From assembly GCA_050742535.1 (NCBI GenBank), contig JBOGIQ010000099.1, forward strand, positions 1-17,683: DNA of 17,683 nt. The letters run 5' to 3'. Position numbers and translations under genes: made by a program. Of this stretch, positions 1-7,161 are shown in pieces (the stretch's first letter is position 1; each line of letters begins with the position of its first letter). This DNA comes from Gp6-AA40 sp050742535. Lineage in GTDB: Bacteria > Acidobacteriota > Vicinamibacteria > Vicinamibacterales > UBA2999. The notes beneath the pieces are model-generated. The model was not told the origin of the DNA. It ran no database searches and saw only the letters and a list, made by a program, of their open reading frames with translations.

Positions 1-1
1 T

Positions 2-172
2 GGCGATCCACGGCGGGTCGCGGCTGCGCGCCGGGCCGCTGCGCATCTGCAATGGCGGCACGTCACGCGTCAGTACTTCGCGCTCTACGACGAGGCGGCG
101 TCGCGTTTTGGAGGACCTCATGAAGTCGACGATCTGGTGCCTCGCCGCGATACTCGTTTCTCTGTCGGTTGA
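2..172 (+). CDS. C-terminal end of a probable glycosyltransferase (partial)
   Basis: This frame is open from the left edge and stops at TGA 170-172. It reads through a stretch containing ARRAAAHLQWRHVTRQYFAL followed by YDEAASRFGG. An Ala/Arg-rich helix leading to W-x-x-V-x-x-x-Y-x-x-L-Y-D is the usual last helix of GT4/GT1-type glycosyltransferases, so a glycosyltransferase tail is the best guess. Only 56 codons are visible and there is no catalytic region. The frame overlaps the start of the next gene by about 50 bases, so the two may be translationally coupled. The last 15 or so residues look less protein-like. It could instead be a chance open frame. Confidence 0.4.
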   Translation, partial: GDPRRVAAARRAAAHLQWRHVTRQYFALYDEAASRFGGPHEVDDLVPRRDTRFSVG

Positions 173-854
173 GGCACCCCTGCAAGGGGAGCCCGACGCG
201 GATGCCGCCTGCCCGAACACCGACACGACGTCGCTGATCGAGCGGTTTTTGACGCGCGAGGAGCCGCCGCTCCGCGCGTATCGAGCGCATCGCACGCTTC
301 GTGCGATCAACCCGCGATTTCGCGCCGAGGCGACGCTCGAAGCGATCACCGAGCTGCTGGCGGACGGAACGTTCCGTTATCAGATCGTTCGCGAGGAGGG
401 GTCGGGCTCCGTGCGCACGCGAGTGCTGCACGCCGTGCTTAAAGATGAGCAGCGGTTGTGGCAACGGGGTGATCCGCGGCGCAGCAGCCTGTCGGCCGAC
501 AACTACACCTTTCGACTGGACGAAATTGCCACGGCGCCGGCTCCAGACACCGCGGACGCAGCCTGGCTCATCGGCATTACGCCGTTGCGCCGCGATGTGC
601 TGCTCGTGGAAGGACGCATCGCCGTGGACAGCACCGGCGATCTGCTGCGTGTCGAGGGCCGTCTGCCGAAAAACCCGTCATTCTGGACCAGCCGCGTCGA
701 TGTCGTCCGGCAATACGCACGGCTCGGTGGCGTACGCGTGCCGGTTCTGACAACGTCGGTTGCACACGTGAAGATCGCGGGCCGGTCGGAGTTCCAGATG
801 ACGTACCGGTACGAGTCGATTAACGGCGAGCTCGTGACCACGGATACGAAGTAA
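120..854 (+). CDS. Exported LolA-like hypothetical protein
   Basis: A 244-residue protein. I chose ATG 120 rather than the in-frame TTG 108 because GGAGGA lies 5 bases before the ATG and the product then begins with a clean signal peptide (MKSTIWCLAAILVSLSVEA), likely cut near residue 20-25. The mature part starts with a short helical segment, then alternating beta strands with phrases such as AWLIGITPLRRDVLLVEGRI, VEGRLPKNPSFWTSRVDVV and FQMTYRYESING. This pattern, with curled sheets, a Gly-rich turn and a final tyrosine-rich strand, recalls LolA/LppX-type lipoprotein carriers and the MucB/RseB family, but no diagnostic motif is present and I did not search. It probably acts in the periplasm. 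Its neighbours give no pathway: a possible glycosyltransferase upstream and a convergent protease gene downstream. Confidence 0.8.
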   Translation: MKSTIWCLAAILVSLSVEAPLQGEPDADAACPNTDTTSLIERFLTREEPPLRAYRAHRTLRAINPRFRAEATLEAITELLADGTFRYQIVREEGSGSVRTRVLHAVLKDEQRLWQRGDPRRSSLSADNYTFRLDEIATAPAPDTADAAWLIGITPLRRDVLLVEGRIAVDSTGDLLRVEGRLPKNPSFWTSRVDVVRQYARLGGVRVPVLTTSVAHVKIAGRSEFQMTYRYESINGELVTTDTK

Positions 855-874
855 CTGCTGATGCTGTGACGAGG

Positions 875-1576
875 TCAGCGTCCAGAGGGCGCGTAGGTGA
901 AGCCAGCTGACGGCAGCGGGGTATCCAGCGACGAGGACCCCAGCCGGTTTCGCACCCAATCGCCGGCCGCCTGGTCGAGCGTGAAGGTTCGTGCCCCGGG
1001 GTCGGCGAATTCCCGTGCGTCAATAGAGGCACGCATCAGACCACGATCGGCATGCGTCGGAGTTGCAAGCAGGTAATGACCGATTTCGTGAGCCACTGCG
1101 CGGCCAAGCACGATGCCGAGGTGGTAATGGGTGAATTCCGGTTTGTCGAGGAGCAGGACACGGTTTCGGGACGCCTCGAGGACGCGCTCGGCGCCCGCGA
1201 TCGAGGCGATCGCCAGTGGACGTTGTCCGCCGTGCGGCACTAGTTCGCCGACAGTCCACGTCTTGTCCGAGCCGGTCGTGACCGCCTCACGCCGGCTGAT
1301 GACGAGAACCCGCAGCGCGGCCGACGGCGCCGAATGGCCGTGCGCTTTGGACCATCGCAGCACGACGCCTTCGCGCCGCCAGATCCCCTCGGCCTCGGAC
1401 ACGAGCACGCTGCGCGAAATAACTGGCAGATCCGGTGCGACGGTCAGCAGCGCGGAAAGGGAGAAACGCGGCGCAGGCAGAGCGTTGACTGCAGCGCCGA
1501 CGCTGCGAGGCAGCAGGATCGCGGCGAATGCCGCGATGGTCAGCAAGATCGCGTCCTTGGCAAGCCGCCCAGCCAT
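875..1576 (-). CDS. Secreted zinc metalloprotease-like protein (HExxH)
   Basis: A 233-residue protein starting at ATG 1576, with an N-terminal signal peptide (hydrophobic residues 9-22, Ala-rich end near residue 29). Residues 163-175 read HEIGHYLLATPTH, followed by ADRGLMRA. H163, E164 and H167 form the classical HExxH zinc site, and H175 is the natural third ligand. The spacing is HExxH-x7-H rather than the HExxHxxGxxH of metzincins. A downstream Met (GLM) could play the part of a Met-turn. The core is only about 200 residues, which suggests a minimal periplasmic or secreted peptidase. No strong Shine-Dalgarno sequence is visible before the ATG. The gene converges on the LolA-like gene with a 20-bp gap and diverges from the 87-residue gene. 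Family and substrate are unknown. Catalytic competence is inferred from the motif only. Confidence 0.75.
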   Translation of the reverse strand: MAGRLAKDAILLTIAAFAAILLPRSVGAAVNALPAPRFSLSALLTVAPDLPVISRSVLVSEAEGIWRREGVVLRWSKAHGHSAPSAALRVLVISRREAVTTGSDKTWTVGELVPHGGQRPLAIASIAGAERVLEASRNRVLLLDKPEFTHYHLGIVLGRAVAHEIGHYLLATPTHADRGLMRASIDAREFADPGARTFTLDQAAGDWVRNRLGSSSLDTPLPSAGFTYAPSGR

Positions 1577-1754
1577 CGGCGCGATTGTGCCTGACTCAGA
1601 GGTATATGTCGAGACCGTGACAACGGTGTAACGTTTGTGTAACTACGGCAGCCTGGCGCACGAGAGTACATAGGGGAGTCAGCTGTAACCATCACGTAAA
1701 ATCTTCGGCAAACCGATCCGATTCCGCTGCCGATCGAATATAAGGATCTACATC
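1577..1754. other. Divergent intergenic region with repeated GTGTAAC words
   Basis: This 178-bp gap separates two divergent genes and should hold both promoters. GTGTAAC occurs twice in direct orientation at 1626-1632 and 1637-1643, exactly 11 bp apart (one helical turn), and a third TGTAAC occurs at 1684-1689. I do not see an unambiguous -35/-10 pair. The spacing of the two copies is compatible with a regulator site. That is inference. Confidence 0.35.
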
Positions 1755-2018
1755 GTGATTGAAAATCGGTTGGCCGTCCGGACCGTTGCGCAAATCGCGG
1801 TCGAAGCCGTGCGCGAAGCATCGCCTGACCTCACAGTCGCCGGCGTCATGCCCGGTGATGGAGGGACCAATTACGTCGAGATCCTGATCAACGTCGAGGG
1901 GTGGGATTCCGACGGCTCTCAAATCACCGTCGGCGCCTTCCGGAACACTGGGCCGGCGGCGTTCAAGAAGCAAATCTCCGACTCAATTCAGCGGCGCCTC
2001 CACGAATCCCCCCACTAA
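1755..2018 (+). CDS. Small hypothetical protein (87 aa)
   Basis: The gene starts at GTG 1755, with AAGGA at 1742-1746 as a modest ribosome binding site. The product has 87 residues, no signal peptide, no membrane segment and no cysteine. Residues 1-25 should form an amphipathic helix (RTVAQIAVEAVREA), the middle is beta-like and contains an acidic GWDSDGSQ turn, and the last 20 residues form a basic helix (FKKQISDSIQRRLHE). The alpha-beta-alpha layout with Asp/Glu around YVEILINVEGWD could suit a small cytosolic adaptor. I do not recognise the family. Codon use matches the neighbours and the frame is free of overlapping candidates, so I accept it as a real gene. Confidence 0.65.
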   Translation: MIENRLAVRTVAQIAVEAVREASPDLTVAGVMPGDGGTNYVEILINVEGWDSDGSQITVGAFRNTGPAAFKKQISDSIQRRLHESPH

Positions 2019-2059
2019 CTGGTGGAGCCCGCCCTGCCGCCGGATTTCCGCCGCGGCGC

Positions 2060-2632
2060 TCAGTCGACGACGTAACTAAAAACCTTCCAGCGGCCGTCCT
2101 TTTCCATCATTGAGCCGCAGACGCGAATCTCCGCTTCAGCCCCGGAGGTATCGCGGACGCGAAACGTCGACTGTCGATGCACGCGGTAACCGGCGTACGG
2201 CGTGACATCGTCAAAGCTGACGTCGAGAAGCTCGTAGCGCTTGCCGCCGTGCGCCGTCAGCGTATTCGTCAGCGCGAGGTTGCTCTTCTGACGCAGGTCG
2301 CCCCACACGTAAGAAAGCGGAAGGTTCCGCTCGGGCCGTGCCGCCGGTAGGGAAGGCCAGACGTGGTTCGCGAATTCTTCCTCGCTGAGTGCCAGATCCT
2401 GGAGCCGCGTGCGGTCGCGCGCCTCGAACGCATCGAGCACAGCGCGTGCGAGCGCCTCAGGCGAACCGGAGGTGTTCGCCAGCGGCGGCTTCGAGCTGCA
2501 ACCCGTCGCGGCCAGTACTCCAACGAACGCCGCGACAAACACAACCTTCGTGACCTTCGTCGTCTTCGCGATCTTCGAGCTGAAAAAAAAGAGGCGGGTG
2601 CCTGAGCACCCGCCCGTAAGGGCCTGACTCAT
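2060..2632 (-). CDS. Small lipoprotein, NTF2-like fold suspected
   Basis: The mature part begins at the lipobox VLAATGC (Cys codon near 2508). About 140 residues follow: an N-terminal helix (ALARAVLDAFEARDRTRLQ), a middle segment, and beta strands ending in CGSMMEKDGRWKVFSYVVD. A helix followed by a sheet that ends in a 'dGrWkv' strand is typical of NTF2/SnoaL-like proteins, so that fold is suspected, but no function follows from it. The start is uncertain. ATG 2632 is the only ATG giving the Lys-rich n-region (KIAKTTKVTK) before the hydrophobic stretch. However, the reading frame then runs through the terminator hairpin at 2583-2614. GTG 2542 avoids the hairpin but leaves a signal without positive charge. 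The product probably sits on the periplasmic face of the inner or outer membrane. Confidence 0.65.
   Translation of the reverse strand: MSQALTGGCSGTRLFFFSSKIAKTTKVTKVVFVAAFVGVLAATGCSSKPPLANTSGSPEALARAVLDAFEARDRTRLQDLALSEEEFANHVWPSLPAARPERNLPLSYVWGDLRQKSNLALTNTLTAHGGKRYELLDVSFDDVTPYAGYRVHRQSTFRVRDTSGAEAEIRVCGSMMEKDGRWKVFSYVVD
2544..2579. repeat. Four degenerate 9-bp tandem units (core CTTCG)
   Basis: On the plus strand the units are ACCTTCGTG, ACCTTCGTC, GTCTTCGCG and ATCTTCGAG, placed head to tail with CTTCG constant in each. The block sits directly beside the eight-A run of the terminator. It also encodes the Lys/Thr-rich n-region of the adjacent lipoprotein on the minus strand. It may be an intergenic element rather than, or as well as, coding sequence. 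Confidence 0.5.
2583..2614 (-). terminator. Rho-independent terminator of the receptor/beta-helix operon
   Basis: On the minus strand, a perfect 9-bp stem (GGCGGGTGC paired with GCACCCGCC, 2593-2601 and 2606-2614) with a four-base loop is followed after two bases by eight T residues. It lies about 30 bases beyond the stop codon of the beta-helix gene (2644). It is the clearest terminator in the window. Confidence 0.9.
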
Positions 2633-2643
2633 CGACCCCGATT

Positions 2644-3993
2644 CTAATTCTGCGGGAATGAGGTCCAGCCGGCCATCCAGTTCGGCGACGGCGCGGGAGG
2701 CACGGCGCCGATGAAGGTCACCTGCTCGAAGAAGCCGTCGTTCGGTGGCTGAATCGGGGCCAACTGTCCACCGGCGAGCGTGAGGACGGAGCTGGGCTGG
2801 AAGTTCGGGTTGGCGTGGTTCGCGCACGCGGCCGTGGAGATACCGCCGTCGACGCCGACGCGGACGTTCGGGAAACGCGCGCTGTTGATGAAGGTCGTCA
2901 CGCTCGAGTGCATGTTCGAGACGTTGCCCCAGGAGACGCCTGCTCCCATCTGTGACGTGCCGTTGTTCACCTGGCCGGTGGTGTCGGTGTTGCTTGTTTC
3001 GATCTGGAATCCCTGACGCATGCCAGTCATCAGGAAGTTTCGGATCGTAAACGCAGTGCCGCGGCGGAGGTTGGCGCCGCGTTGCACTTCGGATGCGATG
3101 CCCGCAGGGTCGCCGCAGATGGTGATGTTGTAAACCTGCGGATTCGAGCGCGGCAGCGCGTTGTTGTTGAACTCGTTGTTATCCGCCTCGATCGCATTGT
3201 CGGCATCGTCACCGCGCTGATGGATGGCCGCGAACTGCACGCGTCCGTTCCATCCGAACGTCCAGTCGAGGCTGTCGTCCGCCGCATTCGACATCACCGC
3301 ATGCTTCATATCCACGGTCCCGCCGAAGAACTCGATCGCGTCGTCGCGGCTCATATGCGCCTGCACGAAATCGACCTGCGTGCCCTTGCCGACACCCTGG
3401 AAGGCAATCCCGTTCAGCTCGTTGTCCGGGCTGAACTCGATGCCCGAAAACTCGACGCGGACGTACTTCAGCACGCCGCTGCTGTCGTTCGGGTCGGTGC
3501 CGCCATACACGCCGGTGTCGCCTTCGCCCGCTCCCTCGCCGCCTTCGAGATTGACGGGGGCACGGCCGTTGATGATCAGACCGCCCCAGTCTCCGCGGCT
3601 GCGCGTGCCGGGCGCCTGGTCGCTGGTGAACACGATCGGCTGGGTTGGCGTTCCGACCGCGTTGAGCTTGCCGCCGCGCTCGATGATCAACGTGCCGGTG
3701 CTTCCCGATTCGCCGATGACCCAGGTGCCCGCCTGGATGTTGAGCGTACCGCCGTCGCGAACGAAAACCGCGCCGCGCAGCACGTAGTAGTTGGTATTGG
3801 CAAAGTTCTGCGTCTCGGTGATCTCGCCACTGACGACGATCACCGGCTTGTCGATGCCTGGAACGTTGACGGGTGACGAGAGCTGCGCCGATGTCGCCTC
3901 GGGGAGAACCGCGACCAACCCCGTTGCCAACGCCGCTCCACACACAATGCGCTTGACGTACATGATGCCCGGTGTGCTCCTTCTGTTGATCAT
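2644..3993 (-). CDS. Exported beta-helix-type protein paired with a TonB-dependent receptor
   Basis: A protein of about 450 residues. ATG 3993 has AAGGA 5 bases upstream. ATG 3999 is the longest option. ATG 3963 gives the neatest signal peptide (MYVKRIVCGAALATGLVAVL, ending ATSAQ). The mature sequence alternates short strands and Gly/Asn/Asp turns: VLRGAVFVRDGGTLNIQAGT, GTLIIERGGKLNAVGT, PIVFTSDQAPGTRSRGDWGG, then LKYVRVEFSGI and MKHAVMSNAADDSLDWTFGW. Such repeated rungs suggest a right-handed parallel beta-helix or related solenoid. No polysaccharide-lyase catalytic set is evident. It follows the receptor gene by a few bases, with the receptor stop at 4002-4004, so the two are an operon closed by the terminator at 2583-2614. 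A periplasmic or surface substrate-handling partner of the receptor is inferred. The substrate is unknown. Confidence 0.8.
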   Translation of the reverse strand: MINRRSTPGIMYVKRIVCGAALATGLVAVLPEATSAQLSSPVNVPGIDKPVIVVSGEITETQNFANTNYYVLRGAVFVRDGGTLNIQAGTWVIGESGSTGTLIIERGGKLNAVGTPTQPIVFTSDQAPGTRSRGDWGGLIINGRAPVNLEGGEGAGEGDTGVYGGTDPNDSSGVLKYVRVEFSGIEFSPDNELNGIAFQGVGKGTQVDFVQAHMSRDDAIEFFGGTVDMKHAVMSNAADDSLDWTFGWNGRVQFAAIHQRGDDADNAIEADNNEFNNNALPRSNPQVYNITICGDPAGIASEVQRGANLRRGTAFTIRNFLMTGMRQGFQIETSNTDTTGQVNNGTSQMGAGVSWGNVSNMHSSVTTFINSARFPNVRVGVDGGISTAACANHANPNFQPSSVLTLAGGQLAPIQPPNDGFFEQVTFIGAVPPAPSPNWMAGWTSFPQN

Positions 3994-4001
3994 GGCCATC
4001 C

Positions 4002-6809
4002 TTAGAAAACGTTGTAGCCGAACGACAGTGAGACGGTACGGCCGTTGTTGAAGAATCGCTGGTCCGACCGTGTCGTCAGCAGCGTCTGCGTGAAGAGGTA
4101 CCGCTCATCGGTCAGATTCTCGAGCGTCAGTCGCACGCCGAAATTGCGGAAGCGCTGTGCCAGCACCACGTCGAGCAGCCCGCGGCCCTCCTCGATGATG
4201 TCGGGCGCCTGATTGGCACCGACGTCCGAGATGCGATCGCCGAAGTAGTTGTAGAGGAGGCGCCCCGAAAATCCCTTCAGCGTGTACTCGCCGCTCACGT
4301 TGAACAGGTGGCGCGACTGCCCGGCGAGCGGGCGCTCCAGCGACGTCTGCACCGTTCGCTGCTCGGGGAGCAGCGTGATCTTCGAATCCACGAATGTGTA
4401 GTTCCCGCTCACGAAGACGTTCGGTCCGAACTGCTGGCCCGCCTCGAGTTCGATGCCGAAGTTCCGCGCGTGATGGGAGTTCTGGAACGTCGCAATCGGG
4501 TTGGCCGCGGCGATAACGACGCGTTCGATCGGCTTGTCGAAGTACTTGTAGAAAACGCTCGCGGCAACCACGTTGCGGCCGCCGTTGAACCGCTCCCAGC
4601 GCCCATCGACGTTCTGAATCAGTGCGCGAACCAGGTTTGGATTGCCCTTCACGGCACGGTTCCCCACCACATCCGTGAATTCGAACTCGGCCAGCTCGCG
4701 GAACTCCGGGCGGTTGACGGTCGTGCTGTAGCTGACGCGGAGGTTCGTCGAATCGCTCAGCGCCTGCACCAGGTTGACGCCGGGAAAGAGGTCGGTGTTC
4801 TTGTTTGTCGCGAGAACCTCGCGCGCGAAGAGTCCAAATGGATCCTGCGTGAGGACGGTCTGGTCGAACCGTTCGACGCGCACGCCTCCCACCAGCCGCG
4901 TCCGGTTGGAAATCGTCAGATCCACCATGCCGTAGCCCGCGGTGGTCGATTGATCACCCGCGTACGCGTCGACGGGCCGCGTCTCTTCGTTGAACCGGAA
5001 CGCGACCCCGATGTTCTCGGGCACGAACAGCTCTTCGGGTGTGAGCTGATTGTTGAAGAGCAGGTTGCCGCTGTCCGCCTTCTGCACCGTGATTGGAATG
5101 AAGTGGAAGCGGCGCGACGCGAAGTCGCGATTCCGGTCGACGTAGTTGACGCCGAACTTGTACTGCATCGGCCGTCGGCCTGTTGCCGGGGTGATGCTCC
5201 AGTTGGCCGCGACGTCCACCGTGTCGTCGTCGAGCGTGTTGAACATGCGGAAGCCACTCTGCGACTCGTCGGCATATGTGAACGGTGTCGGATCGACGGC
5301 GTTCAGCGCCCGCTCGTACAGCGTCTCGCGCAGGTCCGGTTCGTCGCGTGTGGCGCGCGCGACGTTCACACGCCAGTCGAGCCGGCTGTTGGAGAGGCTC
5401 TGGAAGAAGTGCTCGCCGCCGACCGCGTTCGAGAGCAGCCCTTCCTCGATGAACTGCAGGCGGAAGTTGCGATACTGCCGCTGGTTGTCGGCGTTCGTGC
5501 CTTGAAAAAAGCGTCCCTCGTCACGCCCGCTGTGGGTGTAGAAGTTTTCGATGTTCAGACGGTGCGTCGGCTGGAACTGGTACGAGAAGTTACCGACAAT
5601 GCCAAGCTGCGCCTTCTGCGCGCCCGTCTGCATCTGATAATCGTTGGTCGCTTCGAGCTCTCCCTCGCCGGCAATTCGAAAGAAACGGCGCGTCTCGCCG
5701 ACGAACTGCTCTTTGTACGAATGTGTTGCACTGGCGACAACGCCCAGCTTGCCGAAGCGATCGCCCATCGCGACGCTCCAGTTCTGGCCGGGCTTGGCGT
5801 CCTTGCTGACCGGGCGCCACCGGTTCTCCAGCATCCGACCGAATGCGGTGATTTCATCAGCCGAATAGCCGACGTCCGGCGTGAAGATGCCGCTGCGGAC
5901 GATCTTGTCGTCCGGGAATCCCGACGGAATCGCGCGCGCGCCGTTGTCGAACCCCCACACGTCGCGAGAGCCGAGCGGGCTGAACGGAATCGACTTACCC
6001 GTCGCGGTCGAGTAGTGACTCACGCCGTATGAGAAATCCAGGGTCCGTGTCGCCGGAAGCTTCATCGGCACGATCTGCACCAGACCGCCGGCAAACTCCG
6101 CTGACCGATCCGGTGAGTACGACTTGTTCACCTGGACGCTGTCGATGAGGCCGGTTGGAAACAGGTCGAGCGGAACGACCTTTTTGTCAGGTTCGGTGGT
6201 CGGGATGACCGAACCGGCGAGCGTGGTGTTGCTGTAGCGTTCGCCGAGCCCCCGCACAAAAACGTACTGATTGTCCACGAGCGACAGGCCCGTGACGCGC
6301 GACATAGCGGCTGCGGCGTCCGAGTCGCCGTTCCGCTTCATCTCCTGCGCGCCGATGTTGTCCGTAATGACGGGCGCGTTCTTGCGCTCAATCAGCTGCG
6401 CTTCCGCCGACGATGTTTCGACATCAGTGGCGCGCGCCGTGACCTCGATCGCAGTGGAGAATCTGGCCAGGCGCATGCCGACATCGGCTGTCATCGTCCG
6501 CTCAGCGCCCGCGGTCAGCGTGATCGTCCTCGCCTCATATCCCTCGAGCGCGATCTTGAGCTGATGAGGGCCTGGCGCCAGGTGCAGGACGTAGCGGCCG
6601 TCGACGTCCGTGTAAACGACCTGCCCGGCCTCTGCTTCGACAGGGACTCCGGGGAGTGTGATGCCGTTCACCTCGTCACGTACGGTGCCGGTGACGGTGA
6701 CCGTCTGTGCGGCGCCCGGCCGCGCCGTCGGCGCCTGTGCCGCGCCCGGCGCCGGGGCGCCAAGAACGACGACCAGCAGGGTGGTAAGTGCTCTACCTCG
6801 AAAGCTCAT
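4002..6809 (-). CDS. TonB-dependent outer-membrane receptor with CarboxypepD-regulatory-like domain
   Basis: A 935-residue receptor from ATG 6809, chosen because AGAAGGA lies 8 bases upstream and the product begins with a signal peptide (MSFRGRALTTLLVVVLGAPA, ending near GAAQA). Residues 37-110 form a carboxypeptidase-regulatory-like beta-sandwich (VTGTVRDEVNGITLPGVPVE ... DVDGRYVLHLAPG). The plug follows at about 135-260 (VITDNIGAQEMKRNGDSDAA, VFVRGLGERYSNTTLAGSVI, EFAGGLVQIV). The remainder is a 22-strand barrel with FxV/YxF repeats, ending in VSLSFGYNVF with the C-terminal Phe expected for BAM insertion. It imports a TonB-energised substrate that cannot be named from sequence. The plug wording resembles receptors often encoded beside beta-helix-like exported proteins, which is the arrangement here. 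The open frame extends upstream of ATG 6809 without any protein-like sequence. Confidence 0.93.
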   Translation of the reverse strand: MSFRGRALTTLLVVVLGAPAPGAAQAPTARPGAAQTVTVTGTVRDEVNGITLPGVPVEAEAGQVVYTDVDGRYVLHLAPGPHQLKIALEGYEARTITLTAGAERTMTADVGMRLARFSTAIEVTARATDVETSSAEAQLIERKNAPVITDNIGAQEMKRNGDSDAAAAMSRVTGLSLVDNQYVFVRGLGERYSNTTLAGSVIPTTEPDKKVVPLDLFPTGLIDSVQVNKSYSPDRSAEFAGGLVQIVPMKLPATRTLDFSYGVSHYSTATGKSIPFSPLGSRDVWGFDNGARAIPSGFPDDKIVRSGIFTPDVGYSADEITAFGRMLENRWRPVSKDAKPGQNWSVAMGDRFGKLGVVASATHSYKEQFVGETRRFFRIAGEGELEATNDYQMQTGAQKAQLGIVGNFSYQFQPTHRLNIENFYTHSGRDEGRFFQGTNADNQRQYRNFRLQFIEEGLLSNAVGGEHFFQSLSNSRLDWRVNVARATRDEPDLRETLYERALNAVDPTPFTYADESQSGFRMFNTLDDDTVDVAANWSITPATGRRPMQYKFGVNYVDRNRDFASRRFHFIPITVQKADSGNLLFNNQLTPEELFVPENIGVAFRFNEETRPVDAYAGDQSTTAGYGMVDLTISNRTRLVGGVRVERFDQTVLTQDPFGLFAREVLATNKNTDLFPGVNLVQALSDSTNLRVSYSTTVNRPEFRELAEFEFTDVVGNRAVKGNPNLVRALIQNVDGRWERFNGGRNVVAASVFYKYFDKPIERVVIAAANPIATFQNSHHARNFGIELEAGQQFGPNVFVSGNYTFVDSKITLLPEQRTVQTSLERPLAGQSRHLFNVSGEYTLKGFSGRLLYNYFGDRISDVGANQAPDIIEEGRGLLDVVLAQRFRNFGVRLTLENLTDERYLFTQTLLTTRSDQRFFNNGRTVSLSFGYNVF

Positions 6810-6832
6810 TACACATTCCTTCTCTGTTGTGG

Positions 6833-6844
6833 TGCGGTACCGCA
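6833..6844. promoter_or_regulatory. Perfect 12-bp palindrome TGCGGTACCGCA
   Basis: The palindrome lies 23 bases upstream of the receptor start codon, inside the expected 5' leader. It could be an operator half-pair or an RNA hairpin near the ribosome binding site. No known consensus is recognised. Confidence 0.4.
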
Positions 6845-6886
6845 GCAACGGAACTGTATGGAGGCGATGTGATCTCGACGCGACAA

Positions 6887-6974
6887 GTTCGTTACAGGCA
6901 GGTAAATTGCCGCACGGACCAGGACGTAGTCCGTCCGCGGAATTCACACAATTGACGGGCGATGTGTAACGAAC
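6887..6974. promoter_or_regulatory. Inverted pair of TGTAACGAAC words upstream of the receptor
   Basis: TGTAACGAAC occurs on the minus strand at 6887-6896 and on the plus strand at 6965-6974. The match is perfect over 10 bp and extends to 12 of 14 with flanks. The copies are 78 bp apart, a distance suited to looping or to two separate regulator sites. No consensus known to me matches. Confidence 0.35.
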
Positions 6975-7161
6975 GTGACGGTTGTGTTTCGGAGATGTAA
7001 ATTCCGTCGGATGTCCGCGGGCGTTGGTTGGGGGGTCGGAGAGGTACCGCGGTCCCGCCGCAGCAATCAGGCGGGTCGGAAAAGGGCGCGCTGTTGAGCC
7101 AGATGGCGAACGTCCTGCCGCTGCCTGGCCTGCGAGTCGCGCCCTTGCGGAGCAAGATCTG

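Larger units (their letters stand above)
6810..7161. other. 352-bp non-coding region upstream of the receptor operon
   Basis: I see no convincing gene here. It should hold the promoter of the receptor operon and the end of the DUF892 transcript, both on the minus strand. Visible structure: a perfect palindrome at 6833-6844, an inverted pair of TGTAACGAAC words (6887-6896 minus, 6965-6974 plus), the words GTAAATTGCC and GTAAATTCC near 6902 and 6996, and a 9-bp inverted repeat AAGGGCGCG / CGCGCCCTT at 7082-7090 and 7138-7146. The last could form a long-looped hairpin behind DUF892. No T-run follows it. Confidence 0.5.

Noticed and set aside
3082..3876. 264-residue open frame on the plus strand
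   Set aside because: It is antisense to the beta-helix gene and shows only mirrored codon composition.
4308..6032. 574-residue open frame on the plus strand
   Set aside because: It is antisense to the receptor barrel, rich in Arg/Val/Glu from mirrored codon bias, with no domain and no ribosome binding site.
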